Positions 1 to 7,876 of a stretch of DNA of 64,000 bases are shown here, in pieces. Both the position numbers and the translations under genes were made by a program. Below the pieces are notes generated by a model. That model worked only from the letters and a program-made list of their open reading frames with translations. It was not told the DNA's origin and did no database searches. Location: NCBI GenBank assembly GCA_947476255.1, contig CANJPY010000005.1:16305-80304 (forward strand), given 5' to 3'. Source of the stretch: Chthoniobacteraceae bacterium. Lineage in GTDB: Bacteria > Verrucomicrobiota > Verrucomicrobiia > Chthoniobacterales > Chthoniobacteraceae. Every line of letters starts with the position of its first letter. Position 1 is the first letter of the stretch.

Positions 1-923
1 GTGTCTGTGGTGGGATCGTATGCCAGAACGGTACGGGGAAATCCGGGATGACGGTCCAGTGGGCGAAAATCCAGATTTGCTCCGTCGTCTCCCGACAGAA
101 TTAGGAGCGTGCCCATGCTGCTGGGTGCCGGGGAAGGCGCTGCGACAGCCGCGCGCGGCAGGTCGGAGATGCGGGACCAGCCTTGTTTCGGGTGAAAACG
201 GTAGGCGTCCTTCAAGTAAGTGCGCACGGGTTTCGCGTCGGGTCCTGCCTTGAGGGAAGCGCCGCTGAAGAGATAAAATGCTTCTCCGGACACCCCTGCG
301 GTGGAGAGCATGCGTGCGGGCCCCGGCCAGGGCTCGAGTTCCTTCCAGCCTTGGGAGAGTTGATCCAGGTCCAGAGCCCAGAAACTCGACAGCGCAGTGG
401 TCGAAGCCGGCGTTTCGGTGCCACCCGCGATATAGATGACCCGGCCGAGCAGCGCTCCACAGGCATTGGCACAAGGGCGGGGCAGGGCGGGCAGTGGGGA
501 AATCTCGAGTTTGTCGGCGACCCATTGCATGCGGAAGGAGTCTGGGTAGTGCCTCGTGGAATCACTTCCCCCAAAGCACAGAACACTGTCGGCGGCGGTG
601 ATTGAAACGCCATACCCCAAAGCGCGTGGAAGTTTGGGGCCCGTGGACCATTCGAGTGCGCCCGGGTGCAAGACAAAGACGCTGTCGTACCAGACTTTGG
701 TAAAGACTTCGGTCCATTTGTCCTCCGGAATGTTGGCACCGCCTCCAACGATAAGGGCGCCATAACTGACGCCGGCAAAGGGTGAGGCAAACCCTTCGGC
801 ATCTGGGAGGGGCGGCAGTTGGGACCATTCGAGCGGCGCGTGGGCGGCACAACTCGCCAGCGAAACGCCAACAAGCAAAGGGGTCAAAAGTGGCGTGTGG
901 GAGGGCATGGAACGGTTTACCAT
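1..923 (-). CDS. Kelch-repeat, cyclically permuted mutarotase-like exported protein (3' end cut by window edge)
   Basis: The minus strand is open from an ATG at 923 to the left edge (about 307 codons, no stop seen). An N-terminal signal is followed by a possible lipobox, LASC, at residues 22-25, so this may be a lipoprotein. Repeated Kelch blades are visible: GALIVGGGAN near residue 55, GVSITAADSVLCFGGS near 105, and later VIYIAGGTET and FYLFSGAS. The combination GGGAN with KVWYDSVFVL is typical of the cyclically permuted mutarotase group related to N-acetylneuraminate epimerase; substrate unknown. The ATG at 923 overlaps the TAA of the upstream RraA-family gene (ATGGTAA), so the two are probably translationally coupled. 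An in-frame ATG at 908 is an alternative start that still keeps the signal. The epimerase role is inferred from family. Confidence 0.8.
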   Translation of the reverse strand, partial: MVNRSMPSHTPLLTPLLVGVSLASCAAHAPLEWSQLPPLPDAEGFASPFAGVSYGALIVGGGANIPEDKWTEVFTKVWYDSVFVLHPGALEWSTGPKLPRALGYGVSITAADSVLCFGGSDSTRHYPDSFRMQWVADKLEISPLPALPRPCANACGALLGRVIYIAGGTETPASTTALSSFWALDLDQLSQGWKELEPWPGPARMLSTAGVSGEAFYLFSGASLKAGPDAKPVRTYLKDAYRFHPKQGWSRISDLPRAAVAAPSPAPSSMGTLLILSGDDGANLDFRPLDRHPGFPRTVLAYDPTTD

Positions 924-1660
924 TCGCCGTTTCTTTGGAAGCGGGCTGCTGCATTCTTGCCAAATTCGGCCCCGGCGGCGGCAAGATTGGCGAGGATTTG
1001 CTCCGAACCGAGCCCGGCGCTGGAGCGGGCGGCGGGAATGACCGTCTGGCATTCGTTGGAGTCCATGAAGCGTGCGGCTTCAAGAATGCGCGGCTGCGCC
1101 TCGGGTTCGACGACGAGAAACCCGTGTTTGTCGGCGTGAATAAGGTCTCCCGGGCGCACGGTGCGGCCGAAAACCTCGACCTCGCAGTTCCAGCGAACGG
1201 GGTGGACGTGGGCATGGCCGACGCACAACCGGCGGGCGAGCGCCTTAAAGCCGGCGTTGGTCATCTCATCAACGTCGCGGATCGCCCCGTCCACGAGGGT
1301 GCCGACGCAACCGATGGCGCGGTGCATGTTGCTGTTGACCTCGCCCCAGAACGCGCCGATGACGCGCGGTTTGTCCAGATCCTGGACGCACACGATCTTG
1401 GGTCCCGGGACGGCGGCCACGTACCGGCGGTAGGCGTTCCACGCGTCCGGATTCGCCTCTCGGTGGGCTTTTTTGCTCGGTTCAATCACGACCGTGACTG
1501 CGTATCCCACCATCGGGCCCATTTGTGGCATGAAGTCCCGAGTCTCCTCGAGATTGAAGCCGTCGGCGGCCGGGTCGAGCCGTGTAATTTGCTCCCAACC
1601 GTTGTAAATGGTGGGAGTGTTCCAACGTTTGAGTTGAAGCAGATCGGAGTGCGGAAGCAT
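917..1660 (-). CDS. RraA-family protein (HMG aldolase/demethylmenaquinone methyltransferase-like fold)
   Basis: This 247-residue protein has the RraA fold signature: GEVNSNMHRAIGCVG at residues 106-120, then TLVDGAIRDVDEM (121-133), with R128 and D129 at the usual substrate and metal positions, and a later GDLIHADKHGFLVV (171-184). The family includes 4-hydroxy-4-methyl-2-oxoglutarate aldolases, oxaloacetate decarboxylases and RNase E regulators; the glycine-rich and Arg-Asp residues favour a metal-dependent lyase. I chose the ATG at 1660 because family homology begins there; the open frame extends to 1801 but that stretch looks non-conserved. It sits directly upstream of the Kelch mutarotase-like gene with overlapping stop and start, which suggests shared use of a sugar acid or keto acid. 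Substrate not determinable. Confidence 0.85.
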   Translation of the reverse strand: MLPHSDLLQLKRWNTPTIYNGWEQITRLDPAADGFNLEETRDFMPQMGPMVGYAVTVVIEPSKKAHREANPDAWNAYRRYVAAVPGPKIVCVQDLDKPRVIGAFWGEVNSNMHRAIGCVGTLVDGAIRDVDEMTNAGFKALARRLCVGHAHVHPVRWNCEVEVFGRTVRPGDLIHADKHGFLVVEPEAQPRILEAARFMDSNECQTVIPAARSSAGLGSEQILANLAAAGAEFGKNAAARFQRNGEW

Positions 1661-2017
1661 GCGGCGCAGACAACCCGAGACGAGGCCGCGAAGCAATGCT
1701 GCGCCACTGGTAAAAAGAAAAGACCAGTTTCGGCTGCGACGCACCCTTCTGCGTGGTACCAAAACAAAGGGAGCCTCAGAATTCTTCAGCGGCCGGTCCA
1801 CGGATCCAGCGCCGGAATCCCTCGATCTGGGAGCATTCGCGGGCAGCGGTTTCCACGCTTAGGAGCGACTCGCTGTGCATCTTTGAGGGAACCAATACGA
1901 GGGCGAGTTTCAAGAGTCTTCCCGGAATTGGGTTATGCAGGACGTGACGGATTCGCGTGGCGTGACAACGGTTGGCATTCGGGTATTTTTTGTGATCCAC
2001 CACCCTCCTTGAAACGC
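1661..2017. other. Divergent intergenic region
   Basis: These 357 bases separate the minus-strand RraA gene from the plus-strand DUF1592 operon and should hold both promoters. Open frames exist here (one of 75 codons at 1776-2003 on the minus strand and the N-terminal extension of the RraA frame), but their translations look like no family I recognise. I see no convincing -35/-10 pair and no strong ribosome-binding site. Confidence 0.5.
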
Positions 2018-4420
2018 ATGAAGAGATTTCAGCTTCTCAACTCAATCCTGTTCGCACTCGCCTGTCCCTTGCTGACATCGGCGCTGGAACCGGCTGCCTT
2101 TGAGCAGGCAACGCAGCCGTTTCTGAAAGAGCACTGCAACCGCTGCCATGGTGAAGAAAAACAGAAGGGCGACTTCCGCATCGACACGCTGACGACGAAC
2201 TTCTCGGACACACACGACGCAGAGCGATGGGCGGAGGTCTTGTTTCGCATCAACGCGGGCGAGATGCCTCCGAAAGAAGAGACGCAGCCCAAGCCCGCAG
2301 AATTGGGGAGGATCACGGAAGTCATCTCCAGCCGCATCAAGGAAGGCGAGGCGCTGCGCATGGCAAAGCGCGGACCGGTCAGCCATTACAGGCTGAGTCG
2401 CGATGAATACGGCAACACGGTCAAAGACCTGCTGGGTGTGTATCTGGATGTCAATCAACCGGGCGCGTTCAACGAAGATCCGCGGTGGCATGGCTTTGAC
2501 CGCATCGGCTCCATGCTTTCGTTGTCGCCCTCGCATGTGGATCGCTATTTCAAAGCGGCGGAGACGGCGCTCGAACTGGCCTTCCCAGCGCAGTTGCCGA
2601 AGTCGCTCAAAGTCCGGAAAGATCCGAGTCAGGGACGGGAGAAGTGGCTGGCAGAGCACAAGATCACCGGGAACATCCGCTGGCAGCTCTTTCCGGGGCG
2701 GCGCGAAGGGGGAATGAATATCACACAGCCGGGAAACTACCGGGTTCGCATCCAGTTGAGCGGTATGGCCCCAGTGCAGGGAGCGGCGCCGCATTTGTCG
2801 GTGTGGCATCAGCAGTTAAAGAAGTCTGTGTTTGATCAGGACATTCTGGCTTCCGAAGACAAACCCATCGTCGTGGAGTTTGAGGCCGATCTGTCGCCGG
2901 GTTCGTTGAGTTTGATCAATGAAGTGGGAGGCGCCTTTCTGCAGCAGGGCGAGGGGGACCACACCGCCAATGTCACCCATGCGGGCGGCAGCGTCTTTAC
3001 GAGCACCCGGGATCTTCGTTACATCAATCCCACGGGTTACCAGTTGTTCGACGATGCAGGCAATGCGCTCCATCCGATGCTGCTGGTGGACTGGCTCGAG
3101 TGGGAAGGGCCGCTCACGAGCGAGGACGATCTGAAAAAGCGCGAGGGTTTGGTGCCCGCTAAAAACGGCGATCTCGCGCAGGCGCAGGAGTGCCTCAAGC
3201 GCTTTGCCACCCGCGCCTGGCGGCGCCCGGTGGCGGATGCCGAGGTGGCGCGCTTCATGAAGGTGGTCGAGCGCGAACTGGCGGCGGGTGAGAAGTTACC
3301 CTCGGCTTATCGCGCGGCGATGGTGGGAGTGCTCACTGCGAAGAGCTTTTATTATCTCGAAGAAGGCTCGGCGGCGCAGCGGCGAGACAAGGTCAACGAC
3401 TGGGAATTAGCTTCGCGGTTGTCGTATTTTCTTTGGGGCTCGATGCCGGACGACGCACTGTTTGCACTTGCGGAAGCGGGCAAACTTCACGAGGCCGGGG
3501 TGCTGCGTGCCCAGGTGGCGCGGATGTTTGGCGAGGGCAAGATCAGGCGCTTCACCGAGGCGTTTCCTCGCCAATGGTTGCAGCTGCACAAGGTCGGGAT
3601 GTTCCCGCCGGATCCCAAGCTGTATCGGGACTACGACAAATGGTTGGAGCAGAGCATGGTGCTGGAGTGTGTCGCCTTCTTCAGCGAGGTGTTTGGCAAG
3701 AACCTGCCCTTGCGCGAGCTCCTGGATTCCAACTGGACCATGATGAACCCGCGCCTGGCCAAGCACTACCAGTTGCCTCCTCCCGAGGGCTTCGGCTTCC
3801 AGCGCGTGGCCCTGCGCCCCGAGGATCATCGTGGTGGCTTGCTTACCCAGGCTGGAGTGCTGATGCTCACCTCCGACGGCACGCGGCATCGTCCCGTGCA
3901 TCGCGGTGTGTGGGTGTCCGAGGCTATCTTTGGGAAGACCCCGCCGCCCCCGCCGCCCAACGTGGAGCCGCTCGAAGCCACGCCCGGCGACAAACCCAAG
4001 ACCACGGTGCGCAAGCAGCTGGAAGCCCATGCGACCCACGCCGCCTGCGCGGCCTGCCACCAGCGCATTGATCCGCTGGGCTTCGCCTTCGACAACTACG
4101 ATGCCATCGGCCGCTGGCGAACCGAGGAGAGCGTCACTGCGGGTCAGGGCGCAAATCCGCCGGTGAATGCCAGCGGTGCACTGGCGGACGGTCGCAGCTA
4201 TGACGGGCCGGAGGCGTTCAAAAAACTGCTGCTGCAGGACATGGACCGCTTCGCAGAGGCCTTTGTGGAGCAACTCGCCACCTTCGCCCTGCGCCGCGCC
4301 ATGACTGTCGATGATCGCGCCGCGATTCGTGCCATTGCGCTCGAGGCCAAGGCCCGCGACTACCAACTCCAATCCACACTTGAAGGACTCATCCTCTCCG
4401 ACCTGTTTCAGAAGCGTTAA
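2018..4420 (+). CDS. DUF1592 domain protein (planctomycete-type cytochrome, PSCyt1/PSD family)
   Basis: This 800-residue exported protein starts at the ATG at 2018; the frame is open back to 782, but that part is antisense to the RraA and Kelch genes. A signal peptide (residues 1-22) is followed by a heme c motif, CNRCH (C40, C43, H44), of the PSCyt1 type. The middle shows the DUF1587, DUF1595 and DUF1592 order, for example RLSRDEYGNTVKDLLG and LASRLSYFLWGSMPD. The C-terminus has a second heme motif, CAACH (C677-H681), followed by QRIDPLGFAFDNYDAIG (DUF1588), then a DUF1585 end. It is followed 18 bp later by a DUF1552 gene, its usual partner. The family is periplasmic and thought to act in redox steps of polysaccharide use; the exact reaction is unknown. 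Confidence 0.92.
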   Translation: MKRFQLLNSILFALACPLLTSALEPAAFEQATQPFLKEHCNRCHGEEKQKGDFRIDTLTTNFSDTHDAERWAEVLFRINAGEMPPKEETQPKPAELGRITEVISSRIKEGEALRMAKRGPVSHYRLSRDEYGNTVKDLLGVYLDVNQPGAFNEDPRWHGFDRIGSMLSLSPSHVDRYFKAAETALELAFPAQLPKSLKVRKDPSQGREKWLAEHKITGNIRWQLFPGRREGGMNITQPGNYRVRIQLSGMAPVQGAAPHLSVWHQQLKKSVFDQDILASEDKPIVVEFEADLSPGSLSLINEVGGAFLQQGEGDHTANVTHAGGSVFTSTRDLRYINPTGYQLFDDAGNALHPMLLVDWLEWEGPLTSEDDLKKREGLVPAKNGDLAQAQECLKRFATRAWRRPVADAEVARFMKVVERELAAGEKLPSAYRAAMVGVLTAKSFYYLEEGSAAQRRDKVNDWELASRLSYFLWGSMPDDALFALAEAGKLHEAGVLRAQVARMFGEGKIRRFTEAFPRQWLQLHKVGMFPPDPKLYRDYDKWLEQSMVLECVAFFSEVFGKNLPLRELLDSNWTMMNPRLAKHYQLPPPEGFGFQRVALRPEDHRGGLLTQAGVLMLTSDGTRHRPVHRGVWVSEAIFGKTPPPPPPNVEPLEATPGDKPKTTVRKQLEAHATHAACAACHQRIDPLGFAFDNYDAIGRWRTEESVTAGQGANPPVNASGALADGRSYDGPEAFKKLLLQDMDRFAEAFVEQLATFALRRAMTVDDRAAIRAIALEAKARDYQLQSTLEGLILSDLFQKR

Positions 4421-4438
4421 TCCAAACAAACCTTTGCC

Positions 4439-5791
4439 ATGAATACTCCCCGTCAAAATTGGTTGCTTTCCCGTCGTCATCTCCTGCGCGGACTCGGCAT
4501 TTCGATGGCGCTGCCCTTTCTGGATTGCATGCGTCCGCTTTTTGCCGCCAAGTCGGACAATGCGCTCAAGCCACGGCGCAGTGTCTTCATTTACCTGCCC
4601 AATGGCGTCAACACCACGGCTTGGCAAATCGGAGAGCAAGGGGCTGGCTACAAGTTGTCGAAGCCGCTCGAGTCGTTGGAGAAACATCGCTCCGTGATCA
4701 CACCCTTCAGCGGCCTGTATCATCCCAACGGCCTTGGCCACCATCACAACTGCCAGAGCATCTGGCTCACCGGAGGCAAGATTGGTCAGGCCGAACGCAA
4801 TACCATTTCGGTGGACCAACTCATGGCGCAGATCACGGCGCCGCTCACCCGCTATGCTTCGCTGGAGCTCAGCAACCAAGGCGGTTCCATGGCCTGGAAT
4901 CCCGATGGAATCCAGTTGCCCGCGCACTCGAGCCCCGGCGTTGCGTTTCGCGAGATGTTCGAGGATCCCAAAGGCGGCATCGCCAAACAACGCCGCGGCT
5001 ACGAGAGGCGGGGCAGCATCCTCGACGCCATTCTAGACGACGCCAAAAGCCTCAGCAGCCAGCTCGGCAATGACGATAAAGGGCGCCTCGAGCAATACCT
5101 GACCGCCGTGCGCGAGGTGGAGATCCGCACTGGACGTTCCGACAAGTGGCTCGATACACCGCGGCCAAATGTGGAGTCCTCCACCCAAGCGAAGCTCAAC
5201 CGGGACATCTCGCTGCAAATGCTCGGCGAGTATCTGCGCACGATGTATGACCTTATCGTGCTGGCTTTTCAAACCGACATGACCCGCGTGGCCACCTTTG
5301 TCACGGGCTTGGAAGGGCAGGGCCCCGCCATACCCGAGATCGGCATCAAACAGGACCGCCACTCGCTCTCTCATCACAACGGCAACTCCGAGCTCCTGCG
5401 TTACCTCATGGAAAGCGACGCCTTTAACATCACACAGTTCAGCTACTTCCTCGACCGGCTCAAAGAAGTGCAGGACGTCGATGGCCCGCTGCTTGACACC
5501 ACGATGGCTCTCTATGGGAGCGGCATGGCCTACGGGCACAGTCACGGCAACGCCAGCCTGCCCATCCTCCTGGCGGGCGGCGGCAAACTCGGCTTGAAGC
5601 ACGGCAAGCACCTCGACTACAACATCGTGCCGAATTTTAAAGGCTACGACAAACACACCGCCATTCACTTCAAGCCCGTGAACGACAAGGCGCATCTCAG
5701 CAACGTGCTTCTCACGATGGCTCAGAAGATGGGTGTCAACGCAGAGAAGTTTGCCGACAGCCTCGGAACAGTTTCGGAGGTGACAGCATGA
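4439..5791 (+). CDS. DUF1552 domain protein, Tat-exported
   Basis: This 450-residue protein begins with a twin-arginine signal, SRRHLLRGLG (R12, R13), then a hydrophobic stretch and FLDCM. The body is a DUF1552 protein: FIYLPNGVNTTAW near residue 50, FSGLYHPNGLGHH near 93, and a C-terminal GSGMAYGHSHGN. DUF1552 proteins belong to the alkaline-phosphatase/sulfatase-like fold group common in Planctomycetes and Verrucomicrobia and are nearly always encoded next to DUF1592 cytochromes, as here. Tat export implies folding or cofactor loading before secretion. Its last four bases overlap the start of the next gene (ATGA at 5788-5791), so the three genes form an operon. Enzymatic activity is not established. 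Confidence 0.9.
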   Translation: MNTPRQNWLLSRRHLLRGLGISMALPFLDCMRPLFAAKSDNALKPRRSVFIYLPNGVNTTAWQIGEQGAGYKLSKPLESLEKHRSVITPFSGLYHPNGLGHHHNCQSIWLTGGKIGQAERNTISVDQLMAQITAPLTRYASLELSNQGGSMAWNPDGIQLPAHSSPGVAFREMFEDPKGGIAKQRRGYERRGSILDAILDDAKSLSSQLGNDDKGRLEQYLTAVREVEIRTGRSDKWLDTPRPNVESSTQAKLNRDISLQMLGEYLRTMYDLIVLAFQTDMTRVATFVTGLEGQGPAIPEIGIKQDRHSLSHHNGNSELLRYLMESDAFNITQFSYFLDRLKEVQDVDGPLLDTTMALYGSGMAYGHSHGNASLPILLAGGGKLGLKHGKHLDYNIVPNFKGYDKHTAIHFKPVNDKAHLSNVLLTMAQKMGVNAEKFADSLGTVSEVTA

Positions 5792-6927
5792 GGAGGAGCG
5801 CTTTCCAATTCTGCCATGCGGTGGTTCTGGCCGTCGCGTTCAGCGCGTCTGTGCATGCCGAGGAGAGCAAGGATTATGTGCCCAAACTCGGCGAGTTCCC
5901 GCCGTCCAAAGCTGGCAATTATTTCGCCGGCGAGCTTGTCCAAGTGGACCATGTAAACCGCCGTGGCGCGTTGCGCTTGGTCGGCGATGGGTTGGATGAT
6001 CGCTACCATTCCGCGCCCAGCCATCGCTTCGCGCTGCTGCCCTACGGCACCGTCAGTTACCACGGCGCACCAGCGGAATTGCGGGATATCCCGATCGGCA
6101 CCGTGTTGCACGGTTACTTTTTCTTGCCACCGGCAGGGGATGACTCGATCCCGCCGCCGGAAAAGAACGCGAGGTATGGCTTGAAATACTCGCACGCACT
6201 CAGCCTGGAGGATGACTTCAGTTTCTATCAGCGACGTGCGCGTTCGTGGCAGATCAGCGCCATTGACCTGGGCAAAAGCGAGTGCAAAGTCAGCGCCGTG
6301 GGGAGCGACTTCACCGATGGGTTGAAGGGCGAGAAGACATTCACGATCGATGCCAGTACCCGTGTGTGGCAGGGGCGCCAGATTGCTGGGCTCAAAGCTC
6401 TTGCGGAGGGTCAAGAGGTGCAGCTCAATCTCACCTGGGCGCCCGACTGGAAGAACGGCCAGTTTCATTGTGCGGACATCTGGGTGGACAAAGAAAGCGG
6501 GGAAGTCGCCAGCGAAGTGCAGCGTCAGATCCACCTTCGGCACCAGTTGCATCGCTGGCTGGCCGGATGGGTGGATCATGTGGAGCACTTGGGCGCAGGC
6601 AAAGGCATCGTCACGCTCACGCTCTTTAGCGGCATGGATCCCACGCTCTACGAGCAAGCCCGTAAAGCCAAAAGCTCCACGCTCGCTGCGGCAGAACCGA
6701 CTCTGCGCACGTGGTGGCAGGAGCACGATGGCAGGAGCGGCACAGTCCTTGGTTTCAAAGACATCGTGAATCCGCCGGCCGGCAGCAGCGGTCTGCAATT
6801 GCGCCTGGAATTCAGCGCGCTGCTCGAGGGCTTTCGTGCCGGGCGCATCGTTCGGTTTCGTCCCGACGGCTTTCCCAAGGTGAAGCTGCCGCCCGAAGAG
6901 CGGGTGCAGGGAATGGACCAACGATAG
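5788..6927 (+). CDS. Secreted protein of unknown function, third gene of the DUF1592/DUF1552 operon
   Basis: I do not recognise this 379-residue protein. It has a clear Sec signal peptide (residues 1-24, ending SVHA) and no further membrane segment. The mature part looks beta-rich, with alternating hydrophobic residues, and recurring statements such as ELVQVDHVNRRGALRLVG and VLHGYFFLPPAG resemble an OB- or S1-like nucleic-acid or sugar-binding barrel, which is only an impression. No cysteine pairs or heme motifs are present. It starts inside the stop of the DUF1552 gene, so it is co-translated with it; the second DUF1592/DUF1552 pair of the window (60012-63914) lacks this gene. It may be an accessory subunit of the exported cytochrome module; that is inferred from position only. 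Confidence 0.8.
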   Translation: MRRSAFQFCHAVVLAVAFSASVHAEESKDYVPKLGEFPPSKAGNYFAGELVQVDHVNRRGALRLVGDGLDDRYHSAPSHRFALLPYGTVSYHGAPAELRDIPIGTVLHGYFFLPPAGDDSIPPPEKNARYGLKYSHALSLEDDFSFYQRRARSWQISAIDLGKSECKVSAVGSDFTDGLKGEKTFTIDASTRVWQGRQIAGLKALAEGQEVQLNLTWAPDWKNGQFHCADIWVDKESGEVASEVQRQIHLRHQLHRWLAGWVDHVEHLGAGKGIVTLTLFSGMDPTLYEQARKAKSSTLAAAEPTLRTWWQEHDGRSGTVLGFKDIVNPPAGSSGLQLRLEFSALLEGFRAGRIVRFRPDGFPKVKLPPEERVQGMDQR

Positions 6928-6955
6928 CGGTTTTGGAGGCGCTGCCTGGCAGTCC

Positions 6956-6985
6956 GCGCGAGGTTTATCGCGCTCGAATGTTTTT
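6956..6985 (+). terminator. Possible weak terminator after the first DUF1592 operon
   Basis: A 6-bp perfect stem, GCGCGA with TCGCGC around a GGTTTA loop (6956-6973), is followed by a short tract ending in TTTTT (6981-6985). The T run begins seven bases after the stem, so efficiency is doubtful. Confidence 0.35.
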
Positions 6986-7119
6986 GGACCCGGGTTCTTA
7001 AAAATCGATGCTGGGCGCGAGGTTGCGTTTTTTGATTGAGGCCGTTTTTCACAAAAGGCACCTTTGCTTTTCCAGCACAGGATGTTTTGAACCCGCAGCT
7101 TCCCCCCTCTTCCCCCCAA

Positions 7120-7800
7120 ATGATGACGTTCCCCCGTATTCTCGCCTCCGGCGTTGTTTGTCTCACTGCCGCGTTATCGGCTTTTGCCGAGGACGGTTTT
7201 GTTTCGCTCTTTAACGGAAAGGATCTGGAGGGGTGGACGCGCCGCAGCGGACTGGCCGAATACCGGGTGGAGGGTGGTGAGATTGTGGGGAAAACGGTCG
7301 CCAACACTGGGAATTCGTTTTTGTGTACCCTCAAACCGTACACAAATTTCATCCTCGAGTTTGAGTTCAAGGTAGCGGCGGAATTGAACTCCGGGGTGCA
7401 GTTTCGGAGTGAGTTTTTCGAAAAGGAAACGGAGGTGGAAATTGAGGGAAAGACAAAGGTGTTTCCAGCCGACAGGGTGTTTGGGTACCAGTACGAGATT
7501 GATCCGTCGCCGCGGCGTTACACGGGGGGAATTTATGACGAGGGCCGCAGAGGCTGGCTCGCAAATCTCGCCGCAAACGAAGGCGCCCAGAAAGCGTTTA
7601 AGCCTGGGGATTGGAACAAGGGGCGGGTGGAGTGTCGAAAGGATGAGATCAAGACTTTCCTCAACGGGGTGAAAGCCGCCCAGATCACGGACTCCAAAAC
7701 ACTCAAGGGCATCATCGGGCTGCAAGTCCACGGCATTCCCAAGAACAGGGAACCCGGCGAGGAGGTGCGGTTTAGGAATATCAGAATCAAGGAACTCTAA
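7120..7800 (+). CDS. DUF1080 (3-keto-disaccharide hydrolase-like) secreted protein
   Basis: A 226-residue protein with a Sec signal peptide (1-23, ending AFA) and a single DUF1080 domain: GFVSLFNGKDLEGW at the mature N-terminus, NSGVQFRSEF in the middle, GYQYEIDPSPRRYTGGIYDE, and GIIGLQVHG near the end. The fold is a concanavalin-like jelly roll; members hydrolyse 3-keto-glycosides produced by sugar 3-dehydrogenases or bind glycans. The start is taken at ATG 7120 (a second ATG at 7123 is equally possible); an upstream TTG at 7036 would displace the signal peptide. A second DUF1080 protein follows 76 bp downstream. Periplasmic or surface location is inferred. Confidence 0.88.
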   Translation: MMTFPRILASGVVCLTAALSAFAEDGFVSLFNGKDLEGWTRRSGLAEYRVEGGEIVGKTVANTGNSFLCTLKPYTNFILEFEFKVAAELNSGVQFRSEFFEKETEVEIEGKTKVFPADRVFGYQYEIDPSPRRYTGGIYDEGRRGWLANLAANEGAQKAFKPGDWNKGRVECRKDEIKTFLNGVKAAQITDSKTLKGIIGLQVHGIPKNREPGEEVRFRNIRIKEL

Positions 7801-7876
7801 GCGGGGCGGTTGCTTGTTGGTGGTGGGGGTGAAATGTCTCTTTACGAGCGACGTTTGTTTTGAATCTAATGCGAGT

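Noticed and set aside
1776..2003. 75-residue minus-strand frame between RraA and DUF1592 genes
   Set aside because: No recognisable domain and it lies in the region expected to hold divergent promoters.
782..2017. N-terminal 412-residue extension of the DUF1592 frame on the plus strand
   Set aside because: It is antisense to the RraA and Kelch genes and encodes no recognisable domain; the signal peptide starts at 2018.
3407..4990. 527-residue minus-strand frame
   Set aside because: Shadow of the DUF1592 and DUF1552 genes, caused by high GC; composition rich in His, Arg and Gly and no motif.
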